Notes: generated by a model not told the origin, from the sequence alone. A stretch of 64,000 nt of DNA from Ga0077530 sp035565975 (GCA_035565975.1 DATMRT010000081.1:1-64000); one strand, 5' to 3'. Counted from the first letter of the stretch, positions 17,085 through 26,482 are shown. Numbers and translations: made by a program.

Positions 17085-18839
17085 ATGTTATGCCTTCGGT
17101 ACCCATTGCATCTCACGACGGCCTTTGCACTGCTGAGCTTCTTCGCTGCCGTGGAGGCAGCCGCCCAGCGCAAAGTCGCGCTCGTCATAGGCAATTCCGC
17201 CTACAAGCACACGTCGCCGCTGCCTAATCCTCAAAATGACGCAAAAGATCTTTCGGCGTTGCTGAAGCGCCTCGATTTCGAGGTCATCGAAGGCTACGAT
17301 CTCGACAAACCTGCGATGGACCGTGCGATCAGGGGTTTTGCCGAAAAGCTCTCCCAGTCGCAGCTCGCGCTGTTCTTTTATGCCGGCCATGGTCTGCAGG
17401 TCGGCGGGCAGAATTATCTCGCGCCGATAGATGCCGAACTCGCGTCTGGCGCAGCGCTCGACTTCGAGATGGTACGCCTGGATCTCATTCAGCGAACCAT
17501 GGAGCGAGAGTCGACGACCAATATCCTCATCCTGGACGCCTGCCGAGACAACCCCCTGGCCCGCAATCTCGCTCGTTCGCTTGGGACGCGCTCGGCGGGC
17601 ATTGGCAAGGGGCTCGCCGTGATGGAATCGGGCGAGGGCACCTTGATCAGCTTCTCGACACAGCCCGGCAACGTGGCCCTCGACGGTACAGGGCGCAATT
17701 CCCCGTTTGCGCGCGCGCTGCTCAAGCACATAGCCACCCCGGGAGACGACCTGCCGACCATTCTGATCAACGTGCGCAATGACGTCATGGCTGCAACCGA
17801 CCGCCGGCAAGTGCCATGGGAACACTCAGCGCTCACAGCCAAAGTCTATTTCATACCGCCCAAGCCCTCCGGCCCGTCGCTTGAGCAGCAGATCGAGCTG
17901 TCGTTCTGGTCTGCGGTCAAGGACGTGCAGAATCCGAGCGTTCTAAGGTCCTACCTCGAACGTTATCCAGACGGCATGTTCGCGGGCACAGCGCGCGCAC
18001 TGATCGCGCACTACGAGCAGCAAGCAAAGGCACGCGCCGCCGAGCGCGCGGAGACTTTGCGTCGAGAGGAAGAGCAGCGCAAGGCAGCAGAACTCAGGCG
18101 TCTCGAAGAGGAGCGGCGCCTCAAGGAAGCCATTCTGGCTGATGAACGCAGACGCGCCGCCGAAACCAAGGATAGCACCGCCGCGCGCCTGGCGGAGGAG
18201 AAGGCTCGTGCCGAAGCGCGGGAGCGTGATGAGCTTCTCCGTAAAGCGCTCGAGGAAGTCATCGCTGCTCGCGAGGCCGCACGCCAAGCCGTCGAATTGC
18301 ATGCTGCGGCCCTCAAGGAAGCCGAGGAGGCCAAGCAAAAGGCGGAGGCTGCGCTCAAATCTTCGGCCTCCCCTGGTCTGGGGGACGCTTCGCAAACGGT
18401 TGCTGCGCGACCTGCGCGGTCCGCTCTAATTGCTGTCGAGCCCAAGCCTGATCCGAGCACCGCAACCGCGATGTCTGAACTAGCTTATCGCGTGAACCGC
18501 GAACTCGAGCGCGTTGGCTGCCGTCCGGGCAAGGTCGAAAGGGATTGGACTACAGGCAGTCAAAATGCCCTCAAGAGATTTGCGGCTCTGTCGAAGCGTA
18601 CGCTGCCCACGGACAAACCTACACAAGAAGCTCTCGACGCACTCGCCGCCCACTCAGCAATAGTCTGCCGCCCAGTGCCCAGTCGCGAAGCCGCACCATC
18701 CCGTCCCAAGCAGGCCACCGCCGATAAGCGGGTTTGCCGGCCCGTGACATTCAACGAGTGTGTGGCGCGCCGGGGCGGAGGAAACCACACCCTCGCCATC
18801 TGCAGTCGGATAGCGGGCCGCGTGAGGGTCTGCAAATGA
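17085..18839 (+). CDS. Exported caspase-like (peptidase C14 p20) protein with coiled coil
   Basis: The 584-residue protein starts with a signal-like hydrophobic stretch (residues 8-25, cleavage near EAAAQ). A caspase p20 fold follows: RKVALVIGNSAYK, NDAKDLSALL, catalytic His102 in FFYAGHGLQ and catalytic Cys153 in LDACRDNPL. Residues of about 300-430 are a long charged coiled coil rich in Glu, Arg, Ala and Lys. The region of about 470-540 resembles a small helical peptidoglycan-binding-like module (YRVNRELERVGCRPG). The tail is Cys-rich, ending in RVRVCK. It is probably a periplasmic protease of the metacaspase/orthocaspase type. The substrate is unknown. Confidence 0.88.
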   Translation: MLCLRYPLHLTTAFALLSFFAAVEAAAQRKVALVIGNSAYKHTSPLPNPQNDAKDLSALLKRLDFEVIEGYDLDKPAMDRAIRGFAEKLSQSQLALFFYAGHGLQVGGQNYLAPIDAELASGAALDFEMVRLDLIQRTMERESTTNILILDACRDNPLARNLARSLGTRSAGIGKGLAVMESGEGTLISFSTQPGNVALDGTGRNSPFARALLKHIATPGDDLPTILINVRNDVMAATDRRQVPWEHSALTAKVYFIPPKPSGPSLEQQIELSFWSAVKDVQNPSVLRSYLERYPDGMFAGTARALIAHYEQQAKARAAERAETLRREEEQRKAAELRRLEEERRLKEAILADERRRAAETKDSTAARLAEEKARAEARERDELLRKALEEVIAAREAARQAVELHAAALKEAEEAKQKAEAALKSSASPGLGDASQTVAARPARSALIAVEPKPDPSTATAMSELAYRVNRELERVGCRPGKVERDWTTGSQNALKRFAALSKRTLPTDKPTQEALDALAAHSAIVCRPVPSREAAPSRPKQATADKRVCRPVTFNECVARRGGGNHTLAICSRIAGRVRVCK

Positions 18840-18846
18840 TGCGCGA

Positions 18847-20133
18847 CTACTCCGCCGCCATCGAGAGCGAGCGCTGCCTATCCTTGATGCGCTGCTCGAT
18901 TACAGGGCGGAAGTTCCGCAGCAGCCCCTGCACCGGCCAGGCCGCGGCATCGCCGAGCGCGCAAATGGTGTGGCCCTCGACCTGCTTCGAGACGTCGAAC
19001 AGCAGGTCGATCTCCTCGATGGCGGCATCGCCGCGCTCCATGCGCTCGAGCACGCGCCACATCCAGCCCGTGCCTTCGCGGCAGGGCGTGCACTGGCCGC
19101 AGCTCTCGTGCTTGTAGAAGTAGGCAATGCGGCGGATCGCGGCGATGATGTCCGTCGACTTGTCCATGACGATGATGGCGGCCGTGCCGAGGCCGCTCTT
19201 GAGCTTCGACAGCGTGTCGAAATCCATCGTCAGGTCGTCGCACGTCTCCTTCGGCAGGCAGGGCATGGACGAGCCGCCAGGAATGACGGCAAGGAGGTTC
19301 TCCCAGCCGCCGCGCACGCCGCCCGCGTGCTTCTCCAGCAGTTCCCGCAGCGGGATGCCCATCTCCTCCTCGACCACGCACGGCTTCTCGACGTGGCCCG
19401 AGATCTGGAAGAGCTTGGTGCCCGTATTGTTCGGCTTGCCGAGGGCTGAGAACCACGTCGCCCCGCGTCTCAGGATCGTCGGCGCCACTGCGATCGACTC
19501 GACGTTGTTGACGGTCGTCGGCGCGCCGTAGAGGCCCGAGTTCGCCGGGAAAGGTGGCTTGAGGCGCGGCTGGCCCTTCTTGCCTTCCAGGCTCTCGAGC
19601 AGCGCCGTCTCCTCGCCGCAGATATAGGCACCTGCGCCGTGGTGGACGTAGCAGTCGAAATCCCAGCCGTGGATGTTGTTCTTGCCGATCAGCTTGGCCT
19701 CGTAGGCCTCATCGATCGCGGCCTGCAGGCGCTCGCGCTCACGGATGAACTCGCCGCGTACGTAGATGTAGCAAACGTGTGCCCGCATGGCGAAGGAGGC
19801 AACGAGGCAACCTTCGACCAGCAGGTGCGGGTCGTGGCGCATGATCTCGCGGTCCTTGCACGAGCCCGGCTCCGACTCGTCCGCGTTCACGACGAGATAG
19901 GAAGGGCGCGGATCGTTCTTCGGCATGAAGGACCATTTGAGCCCGGTCGGGAAGCCCGCCCCGCCCCGCCCGCGCAGGCCTGAAGCCTTCATCTCGTTGA
20001 TGATGCCGTCCTGTCCGAGGTCGATCAGGGCCTTGGTGTTGTCCCAGGCGCCGCGCGCGCGCGCGCCGGCAAGACGCCAGTCATGGAAGCCGTAGAGGTT
20101 CGTGAAGATGCGGTCCTTGTCAGCGAGCATCAT
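18847..20133 (-). CDS. nuoF: NADH-quinone oxidoreductase subunit F, separate from other nuo genes
   Basis: NuoF carries FMN, the NADH site and the N3 4Fe-4S cluster of complex I. The 428-residue product shows RGRGGAGFPTGLKWSF, GAGAYICGEETALLESLEGK and the cluster ligands ESCGQCTPCREGTG with the distal Cys in HTICALGD. The sequence is full length and very similar in pattern to rhizobial NuoF. The second Met (20130) matches the usual family start better than the first. No nuoE or nuoG adjoins it: dusA lies upstream, with a convergent gene 7 bp downstream. Confidence 0.95.
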   Translation of the reverse strand: MMLADKDRIFTNLYGFHDWRLAGARARGAWDNTKALIDLGQDGIINEMKASGLRGRGGAGFPTGLKWSFMPKNDPRPSYLVVNADESEPGSCKDREIMRHDPHLLVEGCLVASFAMRAHVCYIYVRGEFIRERERLQAAIDEAYEAKLIGKNNIHGWDFDCYVHHGAGAYICGEETALLESLEGKKGQPRLKPPFPANSGLYGAPTTVNNVESIAVAPTILRRGATWFSALGKPNNTGTKLFQISGHVEKPCVVEEEMGIPLRELLEKHAGGVRGGWENLLAVIPGGSSMPCLPKETCDDLTMDFDTLSKLKSGLGTAAIIVMDKSTDIIAAIRRIAYFYKHESCGQCTPCREGTGWMWRVLERMERGDAAIEEIDLLFDVSKQVEGHTICALGDAAAWPVQGLLRNFRPVIEQRIKDRQRSLSMAAE

Positions 20134-20252
20134 GTCCCCATGCGTCTTCGGCGGGCCGGCCCGGACTTCAAGGGGGGCCCCGGAATCTGGACCCGTTCTA
20201 CCAGCCTGAACGCTGTGAGGCGAGGGCTGATCTGCCGCAGTTCAGCTCTGCA

Positions 20253-21275
20253 TTACTCGGCCGCAGCAGGCAATTCGTGCCCTTCGACGAGCCCCAGCGC
20301 GGCGCCGATGAGGCCGCTGCCGGCAGTTGCCCGCGGCCCCTGCTCGGAGAGGAGCCGGCGGAACGCGCGGGCGCGCGGCTGGCCATGATAGAGCCCGAGG
20401 ATGTGGCGCAGGATGGCGTAGGGCCGGCCGCCGGCTGCGACGTGCCGCTCCATGTAGGGAATGAGCGCCCTGAGCGCCTCACCACGGGCGACTTCTGGCG
20501 CGCCGCTGCCGAAAAGACGGCGATCGACCTCGGCCAGGATGTACGGCGTGTGGTAGGCCGCCCGGCCGAGCATGACCCCATCGAAGGTTTCGAGATGGCG
20601 CTCGGCCTCGTCGATCGAGCCGATCCCGCCATTGAGCACGATCGTCAGTTCTGGCCGCCGCGCCTTCAGCCGCGCCACCCGCTTATAGTCGAGCGGCGGC
20701 ACCTCGCGATTCTCCTTGGGCGATAGCCCCTTCAGCCACGCTTTCCGTGCGTGCACGATGAACGTGTCGCAGCCTGCACGCGCCACGGTGTCGATGAACC
20801 GGTCGAGATCACCCTCCGTGTCCTGGTCATCGATGCCGATGCGGCACTTCACCGTCACCGGCACGGTGACGGCCGCCCGCATGGCCGCGACGCACTCCGC
20901 GACCAGATCGGGCTCCGCCATCAGGCAGGCCCCGAAGCTTCCTGTCTGCACGCGATCCGAGGGACAGCCGACATTCAGGTTGATCTCGTCGTAGCCCCAG
21001 TCCTCGCCGATGCGCGCCGCCTTCGCGAGCCCGGCCGGATCGGAACCCCCGAGTTGCAGGGCGATCGCATGTTCGGCCGGATCGAAGCCCAGAAGCTGCT
21101 CCCGCTTGCCATGGAGCACCGCCGGCACCGTCACCATCTCGGTGTAGAGGCGCGCGTGCCTCGACAGCAGACGGTGGAAGAACCGGCAGTGCCGGTCCGA
21201 CCAGTCCATCATGGGGGCCACGCAGAAGCGGTGAGGCGAGGGCGTCATGGCGCCCATATCGGCCATGAACGCCAT
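20253..21275 (-). CDS. dusA: tRNA-dihydrouridine synthase A
   Basis: DusA is an FMN enzyme that reduces uridine in the tRNA D-loop. The 340-residue product shows the family opening FCVAPMMDWSDRHCRFF, the catalytic-cysteine segment NLNVGCPSDRVQTGSFGACLM, the FMN/phosphate region VLNGGIGS and GVMLGRAAYHTPY. Several in-frame ATGs lie at the 5' end (21275, 21266, 21248). None has a strong ribosome site, so the first is given. It is divergent from the BtuF-like gene, with 65 bp between. Confidence 0.95.
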   Translation of the reverse strand: MAFMADMGAMTPSPHRFCVAPMMDWSDRHCRFFHRLLSRHARLYTEMVTVPAVLHGKREQLLGFDPAEHAIALQLGGSDPAGLAKAARIGEDWGYDEINLNVGCPSDRVQTGSFGACLMAEPDLVAECVAAMRAAVTVPVTVKCRIGIDDQDTEGDLDRFIDTVARAGCDTFIVHARKAWLKGLSPKENREVPPLDYKRVARLKARRPELTIVLNGGIGSIDEAERHLETFDGVMLGRAAYHTPYILAEVDRRLFGSGAPEVARGEALRALIPYMERHVAAGGRPYAILRHILGLYHGQPRARAFRRLLSEQGPRATAGSGLIGAALGLVEGHELPAAAE

Positions 21276-21340
21276 TTCGGCAAGGGCGCGGCCATTAAGA
21301 TCGTGTACTTAGGCCTTCCGGAAGATTGCAAGGGAACGCC

Positions 21341-22135
21341 ATGCCCTTCCCGCCTGAGCGCATCGTCTGCCTGACGGAGGAGACCGTCGAGACGCTCTAT
21401 CTCCTCGGTGAGGACGCGCGCATCGTCGGCGTCTCGGGCTATGCCGTGCGGCCGGCCCGCGTGCGCAAGGAAAAGCCGCGCGTTTCGGCATTCATCTCCG
21501 CTGACATCCCGAAGGTTCTCGCCCTGAAGCCGGATCTCGTACTGACCTTCTCCGATCTCCAGGCCGACATCGTCGCGAGCCTCATTCGCGAGGGCATCGC
21601 CGTGCACGCCTTCAACCAGCGCACGATCGCCGGCATCCTCGACATGATCCGCCTGCTTGGCGCGATGGTGGGCGCACCATCCAAAGCTGAGAGGCTCGCC
21701 GCGCAGTTCGAGACGCGCCTCGACGCCGTCCGCCATGAGGCCGCCGCGCTGCCACGCCACCCGCGCGTCTACTTCGAGGAATGGAACGAGCCGATGATCA
21801 GCGGCATCGGCTGGGTGTCGGAGCTGATCACAATCGCCGGCGGCATCGACATCTTCGGCGACCTTGCCGAGCGCAAATCCGCCAAGGACCGCATCGTGAG
21901 CGCTGAAGCCGTGATCGCCGCCGCGCCCGACATCATCCTCGGTTCATGGTGCGGCAAGAAATTCCGCCCCGAGCACGTGCGCGCGCGGCCAGGCTTCGAT
22001 GCCATCCCGGCCGTGCGCAACGATGCGCTCCACGAGATCAAGTCGACCATCATTCTCCAGCCAGGACCGGCAGCCCTGACCGACGGCCTCGATGCCATCG
22101 TCACCCACATCCGCAATTGGACTGCGGCGAGCTGA
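21341..22135 (+). CDS. BtuF-like periplasmic-binding-fold protein without signal peptide
   Basis: The 264-residue protein has the helical-backbone (PF01497/BtuF) fold signature: RIVCLTEETVETLYLLG, VLALKPDLVLTFSDLQADI and late VRNDALHEIKSTIILQPGPA. Classical members are exported binding proteins for cobalamin or ferric siderophores. This one begins directly in the first fold strand with no signal sequence, so it should be cytosolic. AAGGGAA before the ATG at 21341 fixes the start. No BtuC/BtuD genes adjoin it. Cobalamin or corrinoid handling is inferred from family only. Confidence 0.85.
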   Translation: MPFPPERIVCLTEETVETLYLLGEDARIVGVSGYAVRPARVRKEKPRVSAFISADIPKVLALKPDLVLTFSDLQADIVASLIREGIAVHAFNQRTIAGILDMIRLLGAMVGAPSKAERLAAQFETRLDAVRHEAAALPRHPRVYFEEWNEPMISGIGWVSELITIAGGIDIFGDLAERKSAKDRIVSAEAVIAAAPDIILGSWCGKKFRPEHVRARPGFDAIPAVRNDALHEIKSTIILQPGPAALTDGLDAIVTHIRNWTAAS

Positions 22136-22145
22136 ACCGCGCAAC

Positions 22146-22469
22146 TTATTCCGCCGCGATCAGCATCGGCATCTTCGCACGCGCCTGCGCGGCGATGCTC
22201 TCCGCCCGATCGGCTTCCTCGATCTCCGCCTCCGCAATGGCCTTCGTCAGTGCGGCGTGCAGCGCCTTCGCTGTGTCCAGCGAAAGCTCGACGGCTGCGC
22301 GCGCGCCCGGCGGCAGCTCGGTGTTGATGAAATCGAGCGTGATGACGTCGCCAAGCAGCGCGTGCCGCGCGTGATCATAGGCGACGACCGAGTGCGTCAC
22401 CTCGAACCACGTGCCGTCGGCTTTGGCCATGCCCTCTGCGGGCGCAATTTCGACGATCGATGTGCACAT
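22146..22469 (-). CDS. DUF6295-like small protein
   Basis: The 107-residue product begins MCTSIVEIAP and continues with KADGTWFEVTHSVVAYDHARHA and VITLDFINTELPPGARAAVEL. This pattern recalls the DUF6295 family, conserved but uncharacterised. The last 35 residues are Ala/Glu-rich helix. It starts 5 bp after the dienelactone hydrolase stop, so the two are surely cotranscribed and may act on the same compound. No catalytic motif is evident. Confidence 0.7.
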   Translation of the reverse strand: MCTSIVEIAPAEGMAKADGTWFEVTHSVVAYDHARHALLGDVITLDFINTELPPGARAAVELSLDTAKALHAALTKAIAEAEIEEADRAESIAAQARAKMPMLIAAE

Positions 22470-22474
22470 GTTCG

Positions 22475-23224
22475 TTACCCCGCGAGATGCTTCTTGTAGA
22501 ACGCGAAGACCTTCTTCCAGCCGTCGAGTGCCTGATCCACCCGGTACAACGGACGGTGATAGTAGAAGAAGCCGTGCCCTGCGCCGTCGTAGCGGTAGAA
22601 CTCATAATCCTTGCTGTACTTCTTGAGCTCGGCTTCGTGCTGATCCACCTGCTCCGGACTCGGCGCGCGGTCCTCATTGCCGAACAGGCCAAGCAGCGGG
22701 CAAGAGAGATTCTCGGTGAGATCGATCGGCGCGACCGGCGTCTTCTCGTTGAGATCCTCCTTGGGCATGACCACGCGCCCGCCCCAGAGCTCGACGCACG
22801 CATCGACATCGCTCTTCTGGCAGGCATAGAGGAAGGCGTGCCGACCGCCCGAGCAGGAGCCGAAGATGCCAACCTTGCCGTTGTGGCCCGGCTGCGCGCG
22901 CATCCATTTCACGGCCGCTTCCGTATCGCCGACCACCTGCGCATCCGGCACGCCGCCTTCCGCGCGCACCTTGGCCGCGACGTCATCCGGATCGCCCTGG
23001 CCATTGCGTTCATAAAGGTTCGCGCAGATGGCGAGATAGCCGTAGTGCGCGAACTTGCGTGTCATCTCGATATAGAGCTCGCTCCAGCCGGGCAGATGAT
23101 GCACGAGCACGACGCCTGGAAACGGTCCCGCCCCTTCGGGGCGCGCCGTATAAGCCGTGATCTGATCGCCCTTGTCGCCCTTGAGCTTGATGAGCTCCAC
23201 GGTCATGCCGCGGTATGGTGCCAT
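22475..23224 (-). CDS. Dienelactone hydrolase family protein
   Basis: This 249-residue alpha/beta hydrolase has the DLH-type nucleophile elbow GSCSGG with Cys124 rather than Ser. The probable acid is Asp in GNEDRAPSP and the base is His in GAGHGFFY. Classical members hydrolyse dienelactone in chlorocatechol breakdown, but many act on other lactones or esters, so the substrate is open. AAGGAGGA precedes the ATG at 23224 at good spacing. It leads a two-gene unit with the DUF6295-like gene. Confidence 0.9.
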   Translation of the reverse strand: MAPYRGMTVELIKLKGDKGDQITAYTARPEGAGPFPGVVLVHHLPGWSELYIEMTRKFAHYGYLAICANLYERNGQGDPDDVAAKVRAEGGVPDAQVVGDTEAAVKWMRAQPGHNGKVGIFGSCSGGRHAFLYACQKSDVDACVELWGGRVVMPKEDLNEKTPVAPIDLTENLSCPLLGLFGNEDRAPSPEQVDQHEAELKKYSKDYEFYRYDGAGHGFFYYHRPLYRVDQALDGWKKVFAFYKKHLAG

Positions 23225-23309
23225 TGCGCTTCCTCCTTGCTCGGCTCTCCCGTTGGATGGTGTGTCGGGATGTTAGAGTGCCGCCAGCAAGGACGCCAGC
23301 CCGTGGGCC

Positions 23310-24746
23310 TCAATGGAATGATGCGCTGGGCTCGTGGCTGACCTCCGGCATGTAGCCGCGCGCAGTGAGGACGTGAAAGCGCAGCACGAGAAGCACCGCA
23401 TACACGACGATGCCGATCGTCAATCCGATCCACACACCGACTGCGCCGTAGCCCATCCTGAAACCTAGCCACCAGCAGGCCGTGAACCCGATCACCCAGA
23501 AGCTCAGAACCGCGAAGAGCAGCGGCACGCGCGTGTCGTTGAGCCCGCGAAGCGCACCGGCCGCAACGGTCTGCAGGCCATCGCAAATGAAGAAGAACAT
23601 GCCGACGAGGAGAAGCATCGCCGTCAGCTCGAACGTTGCTGCGGTCTCCGCCGTCGGGCTGCCGAGGAACATCATGGGAAGCACGTCGCGCGCCAGCGCC
23701 ACGACGCTCGTCATGATGGCCATGAATGCCGCAGCAAGCGAAAGGGCCGCGAAGCCCGCGCGCCGCGAAGCGTCCGCATCGCGCCGCCCGACAGCGTGGC
23801 CGACGCGCACCGTCGCCGCGATCGAGATGCCGAAGGGCACCATGAACAGCACCGCCGCGATCTGCAGTGCGATCTGGTGCGCGGCGAGCGCCGTCGTGCC
23901 GATCGTACCCATGAGCAGCGCGGCCGCTGCGAACACGCCGAACTCGAGCAGATACGCGCCCGAGATCGGCAGGCCGACCACGAGCAGCTTGCGAAACAGC
24001 GGTCCGTCGAAGCGCCAGAAGCGCCCGAGAACATTGTACTTCTTGAAGGGCGGCCGCATTACGCACACCACCAGCGCAACAGCGCACATGGCGATGTTGA
24101 CGAACGTCGTCGCGATGCCGGCTCCCAGCAGGTCGAGATGCGGCAAACCGAGCTCGCCATAGATGAGCGCCCAAGCGAGCACGAAGTTGGCGGGAATCGC
24201 GACCAGTGTGATCCAGAGCGCCGGCTCCGGCCGGTTGACGGCGCCCATGAACCCGCGAATGGCCATGAACACCCACGCCGGTATGAGGCACCAGCCAAGC
24301 CCCAACAGATAGCGCCCAGCCAGCGCCGCGTTCTCCGGCGTCTGGCCGAGCGCTTGCAGAATTTCGGTGCCCCAGAACTGCAGGGCCGTCAACGGCACGC
24401 CAGCCATGACCGACGCCCACATGCCGACGCGGAGTGCGCGCCTAACGCCCCGCGGATCGCGTGCACCAAAGGCCTGCGCCGCCAGCGGTGCCACCGCAGC
24501 AACGAGCCCCATGCCGAGCGTGAAGGCAGCAAAGAGCACCGTATGCGCCAGCGCGGCCGCAGCGACGACTTCCGCGCCGAGCCGCCCGAGCAGCATGAGG
24601 TCGGTCGTCATCATGGCGATCTGACCGAGCTGCGTGAGCGCGATAGGCGTCGCGAGCCGGACCGTATCGGTCAGCTCGGCGCGCCAGAGGCTCAGGCCGG
24701 ACGCGGTAGGCGCGTCCGCCGGGAGAGTTCGGTCGTGGATGGACAT
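23310..24746 (-). CDS. MATE family multidrug efflux transporter
   Basis: The 478-residue protein has about twelve hydrophobic segments in two homologous halves. It begins with LTDTVRLATPIALTQLGQIAMMTTDLMLLGRLG, typical of NorM-type MATE antiporters that export cationic drugs using Na+ or H+. Both halves show the expected pseudo-repeat (AAALAHTVLFAAF and LAAHQIALQIAAVLF). AAGGCGG precedes the ATG. Length is normal. The substrate cannot be inferred. Confidence 0.93.
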   Translation of the reverse strand: MSIHDRTLPADAPTASGLSLWRAELTDTVRLATPIALTQLGQIAMMTTDLMLLGRLGAEVVAAAALAHTVLFAAFTLGMGLVAAVAPLAAQAFGARDPRGVRRALRVGMWASVMAGVPLTALQFWGTEILQALGQTPENAALAGRYLLGLGWCLIPAWVFMAIRGFMGAVNRPEPALWITLVAIPANFVLAWALIYGELGLPHLDLLGAGIATTFVNIAMCAVALVVCVMRPPFKKYNVLGRFWRFDGPLFRKLLVVGLPISGAYLLEFGVFAAAALLMGTIGTTALAAHQIALQIAAVLFMVPFGISIAATVRVGHAVGRRDADASRRAGFAALSLAAAFMAIMTSVVALARDVLPMMFLGSPTAETAATFELTAMLLLVGMFFFICDGLQTVAAGALRGLNDTRVPLLFAVLSFWVIGFTACWWLGFRMGYGAVGVWIGLTIGIVVYAVLLVLRFHVLTARGYMPEVSHEPSASFH

Positions 24747-24843
24747 GCCGCCTTTTTAGGCAGGCCGACGAAGAATGAAAGGGCGAAATCGCGATCTCGC
24801 GAAAGCGTGAGGACAATGGTGCGCGTATGGCGCACACCACTGC

Positions 24844-26256
24844 TCAATGTTCATTGGTCCGCACGCGGTTCGCGAGAATGTCACAAAGCTCGCGCACATG
24901 CACGGTAGTGTCCAACTTCTCGACCAGATCGACAACGCGATCCCGATCCGCATCGCTCAGCAGGCCGCGAACATTGCCCGCGAATTTCCGGCGGATCTCT
25001 TCCTTGCCCACATCGCTGTCCGCACTGCCGCGCCGGTAGAGGATCTCGTGCTCGAGCACGCGGCCGTCGATGGTCGTCACCTTCATACGGCACGCGTGGC
25101 GGAACTTGTGCCCCATGGCCTCGATGTCCGCGTCCTCGTGAATGGTGATGCGCGGAATGAACGCGAGAAGTGCCGGATCCTTCATGCGTTCCGGCGTGTA
25201 GTCCGCAACAGTGACGTCGCCCGCCGTCGCCATGGCGGCGAGACCGTAGAACATATTCATCTGCGCGGCCGTCACACCGGCATCGCGATACGTCCAGGCC
25301 GTGTGCACGTACGTCATGTGCCCGCAGCCGACCTCGACGCGGCGGATATCACGCGCGGCGAGCCCGTGTGCGCGCATGACATGGCGCAAGGCATCGAGCG
25401 ACGTGTGGATGCTCGTGACATTCGGATAGAGCTTGTATCCGACACGTTCCGTCTCCCAGACCGTCCCGAGCCCTTCGGTCAGACGTGAGATGTTGGGCTC
25501 GCGCGCGAGCGAGCTCAGGAACCCGCCATAGCCTGCCTCTACTACATCGGAAATGCCCGTGAAGCCGCGCTTCGCAAGCTCGGCCGCGTAGACACCGCCT
25601 TCGGCTGCGCGTCCCGCATGAAGGCGCTTGACCATGGCCCCCTCCTGCGCCGCCATGAGGCCCGCCGCCATGGAGCCGCCGATACCCAGCGCATTCTGCA
25701 TGGCGGGCGCATCGAGATTGAGCAATCGCCCAGCCATCGCCGCCGCCACGAAGGCGCCGCTGGTGCCCTGCGGGTGAAAGCCATTGAGAAAGAGCTTGGT
25801 GGTCGCTGCATTGCCGACGCGTGTACCCACTTCGCAACCGGCGACAATAGCCGTGAGGAGATCACGCCCGCTCAGCTCGGGATGTCCCTCGGCAAAGCCG
25901 ATTCCGATCGGCGTCGTCAGCGAGTTCGGATGAACAACCGACTCGGTGTGGATGTCGTCCATCTCGAAGGCGTGTCCGGCCGTCGCATTCGCGAGCGCTG
26001 CTTGCGACCACGATGTCTTGTGGCGCGTCGCAAAGATCGTTGCGAGCGGTCGTGCACCCTGCGCTTGCACCATGTCCTGCACGTGCCGCGTCCAGGGCAA
26101 GGTCGCGCCGTAGAGGCAGACGCCGATGCCGTCGAGAAGGCTCAGCCTCACCCGCGCGATGACGGCCGGCGGGATCTGCTCATACGTAAGCGCGCTTGCG
26201 AAGGCGGCGAGATCGGCTGTGGCATTGGCCTGGAGTGGTGGGATGGACGCGCTCAC
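24844..26256 (-). CDS. MmgE/PrpD family protein
   Basis: The 470-residue product belongs to the family of 2-methylcitrate dehydratase PrpD, cis-aconitate decarboxylase and related lyases. Family features include SLLDGIGVCLYGA, the central NATAGHAFEMDDIHTESVVHP segment and NALGIGGSMAAGLMAAQEG. It uses GTG at 26256 behind a strong GGAGGAAA ribosome site. No prpB/prpC genes are near, so a methylcitrate role is unlikely and the real substrate is unknown. It stands alone between the MATE gene and a decayed transporter remnant. Confidence 0.9.
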   Translation of the reverse strand: MSASIPPLQANATADLAAFASALTYEQIPPAVIARVRLSLLDGIGVCLYGATLPWTRHVQDMVQAQGARPLATIFATRHKTSWSQAALANATAGHAFEMDDIHTESVVHPNSLTTPIGIGFAEGHPELSGRDLLTAIVAGCEVGTRVGNAATTKLFLNGFHPQGTSGAFVAAAMAGRLLNLDAPAMQNALGIGGSMAAGLMAAQEGAMVKRLHAGRAAEGGVYAAELAKRGFTGISDVVEAGYGGFLSSLAREPNISRLTEGLGTVWETERVGYKLYPNVTSIHTSLDALRHVMRAHGLAARDIRRVEVGCGHMTYVHTAWTYRDAGVTAAQMNMFYGLAAMATAGDVTVADYTPERMKDPALLAFIPRITIHEDADIEAMGHKFRHACRMKVTTIDGRVLEHEILYRRGSADSDVGKEEIRRKFAGNVRGLLSDADRDRVVDLVEKLDTTVHVRELCDILANRVRTNEH

Positions 26257-26482
26257 GTGATTTCCTCCGGGTGTCGGCCGATTTGATGTCCGGCTCTGTT
26301 CGCACCGATACTATCGCCGTCTGGCGGACCTCCCGCAATCGCGCTACGTTCGTCCAATTGCACACGAGCTATACCGCAACCTCCTACTTTGAGCGCTTCA
26401 TGCAGAACCGGGCATTCATGCCGCAGTTCGCCGTCGCGCCTGCCGACATCGGCCTCCTGAACAGCCTCTATCTCGCGCCGGC

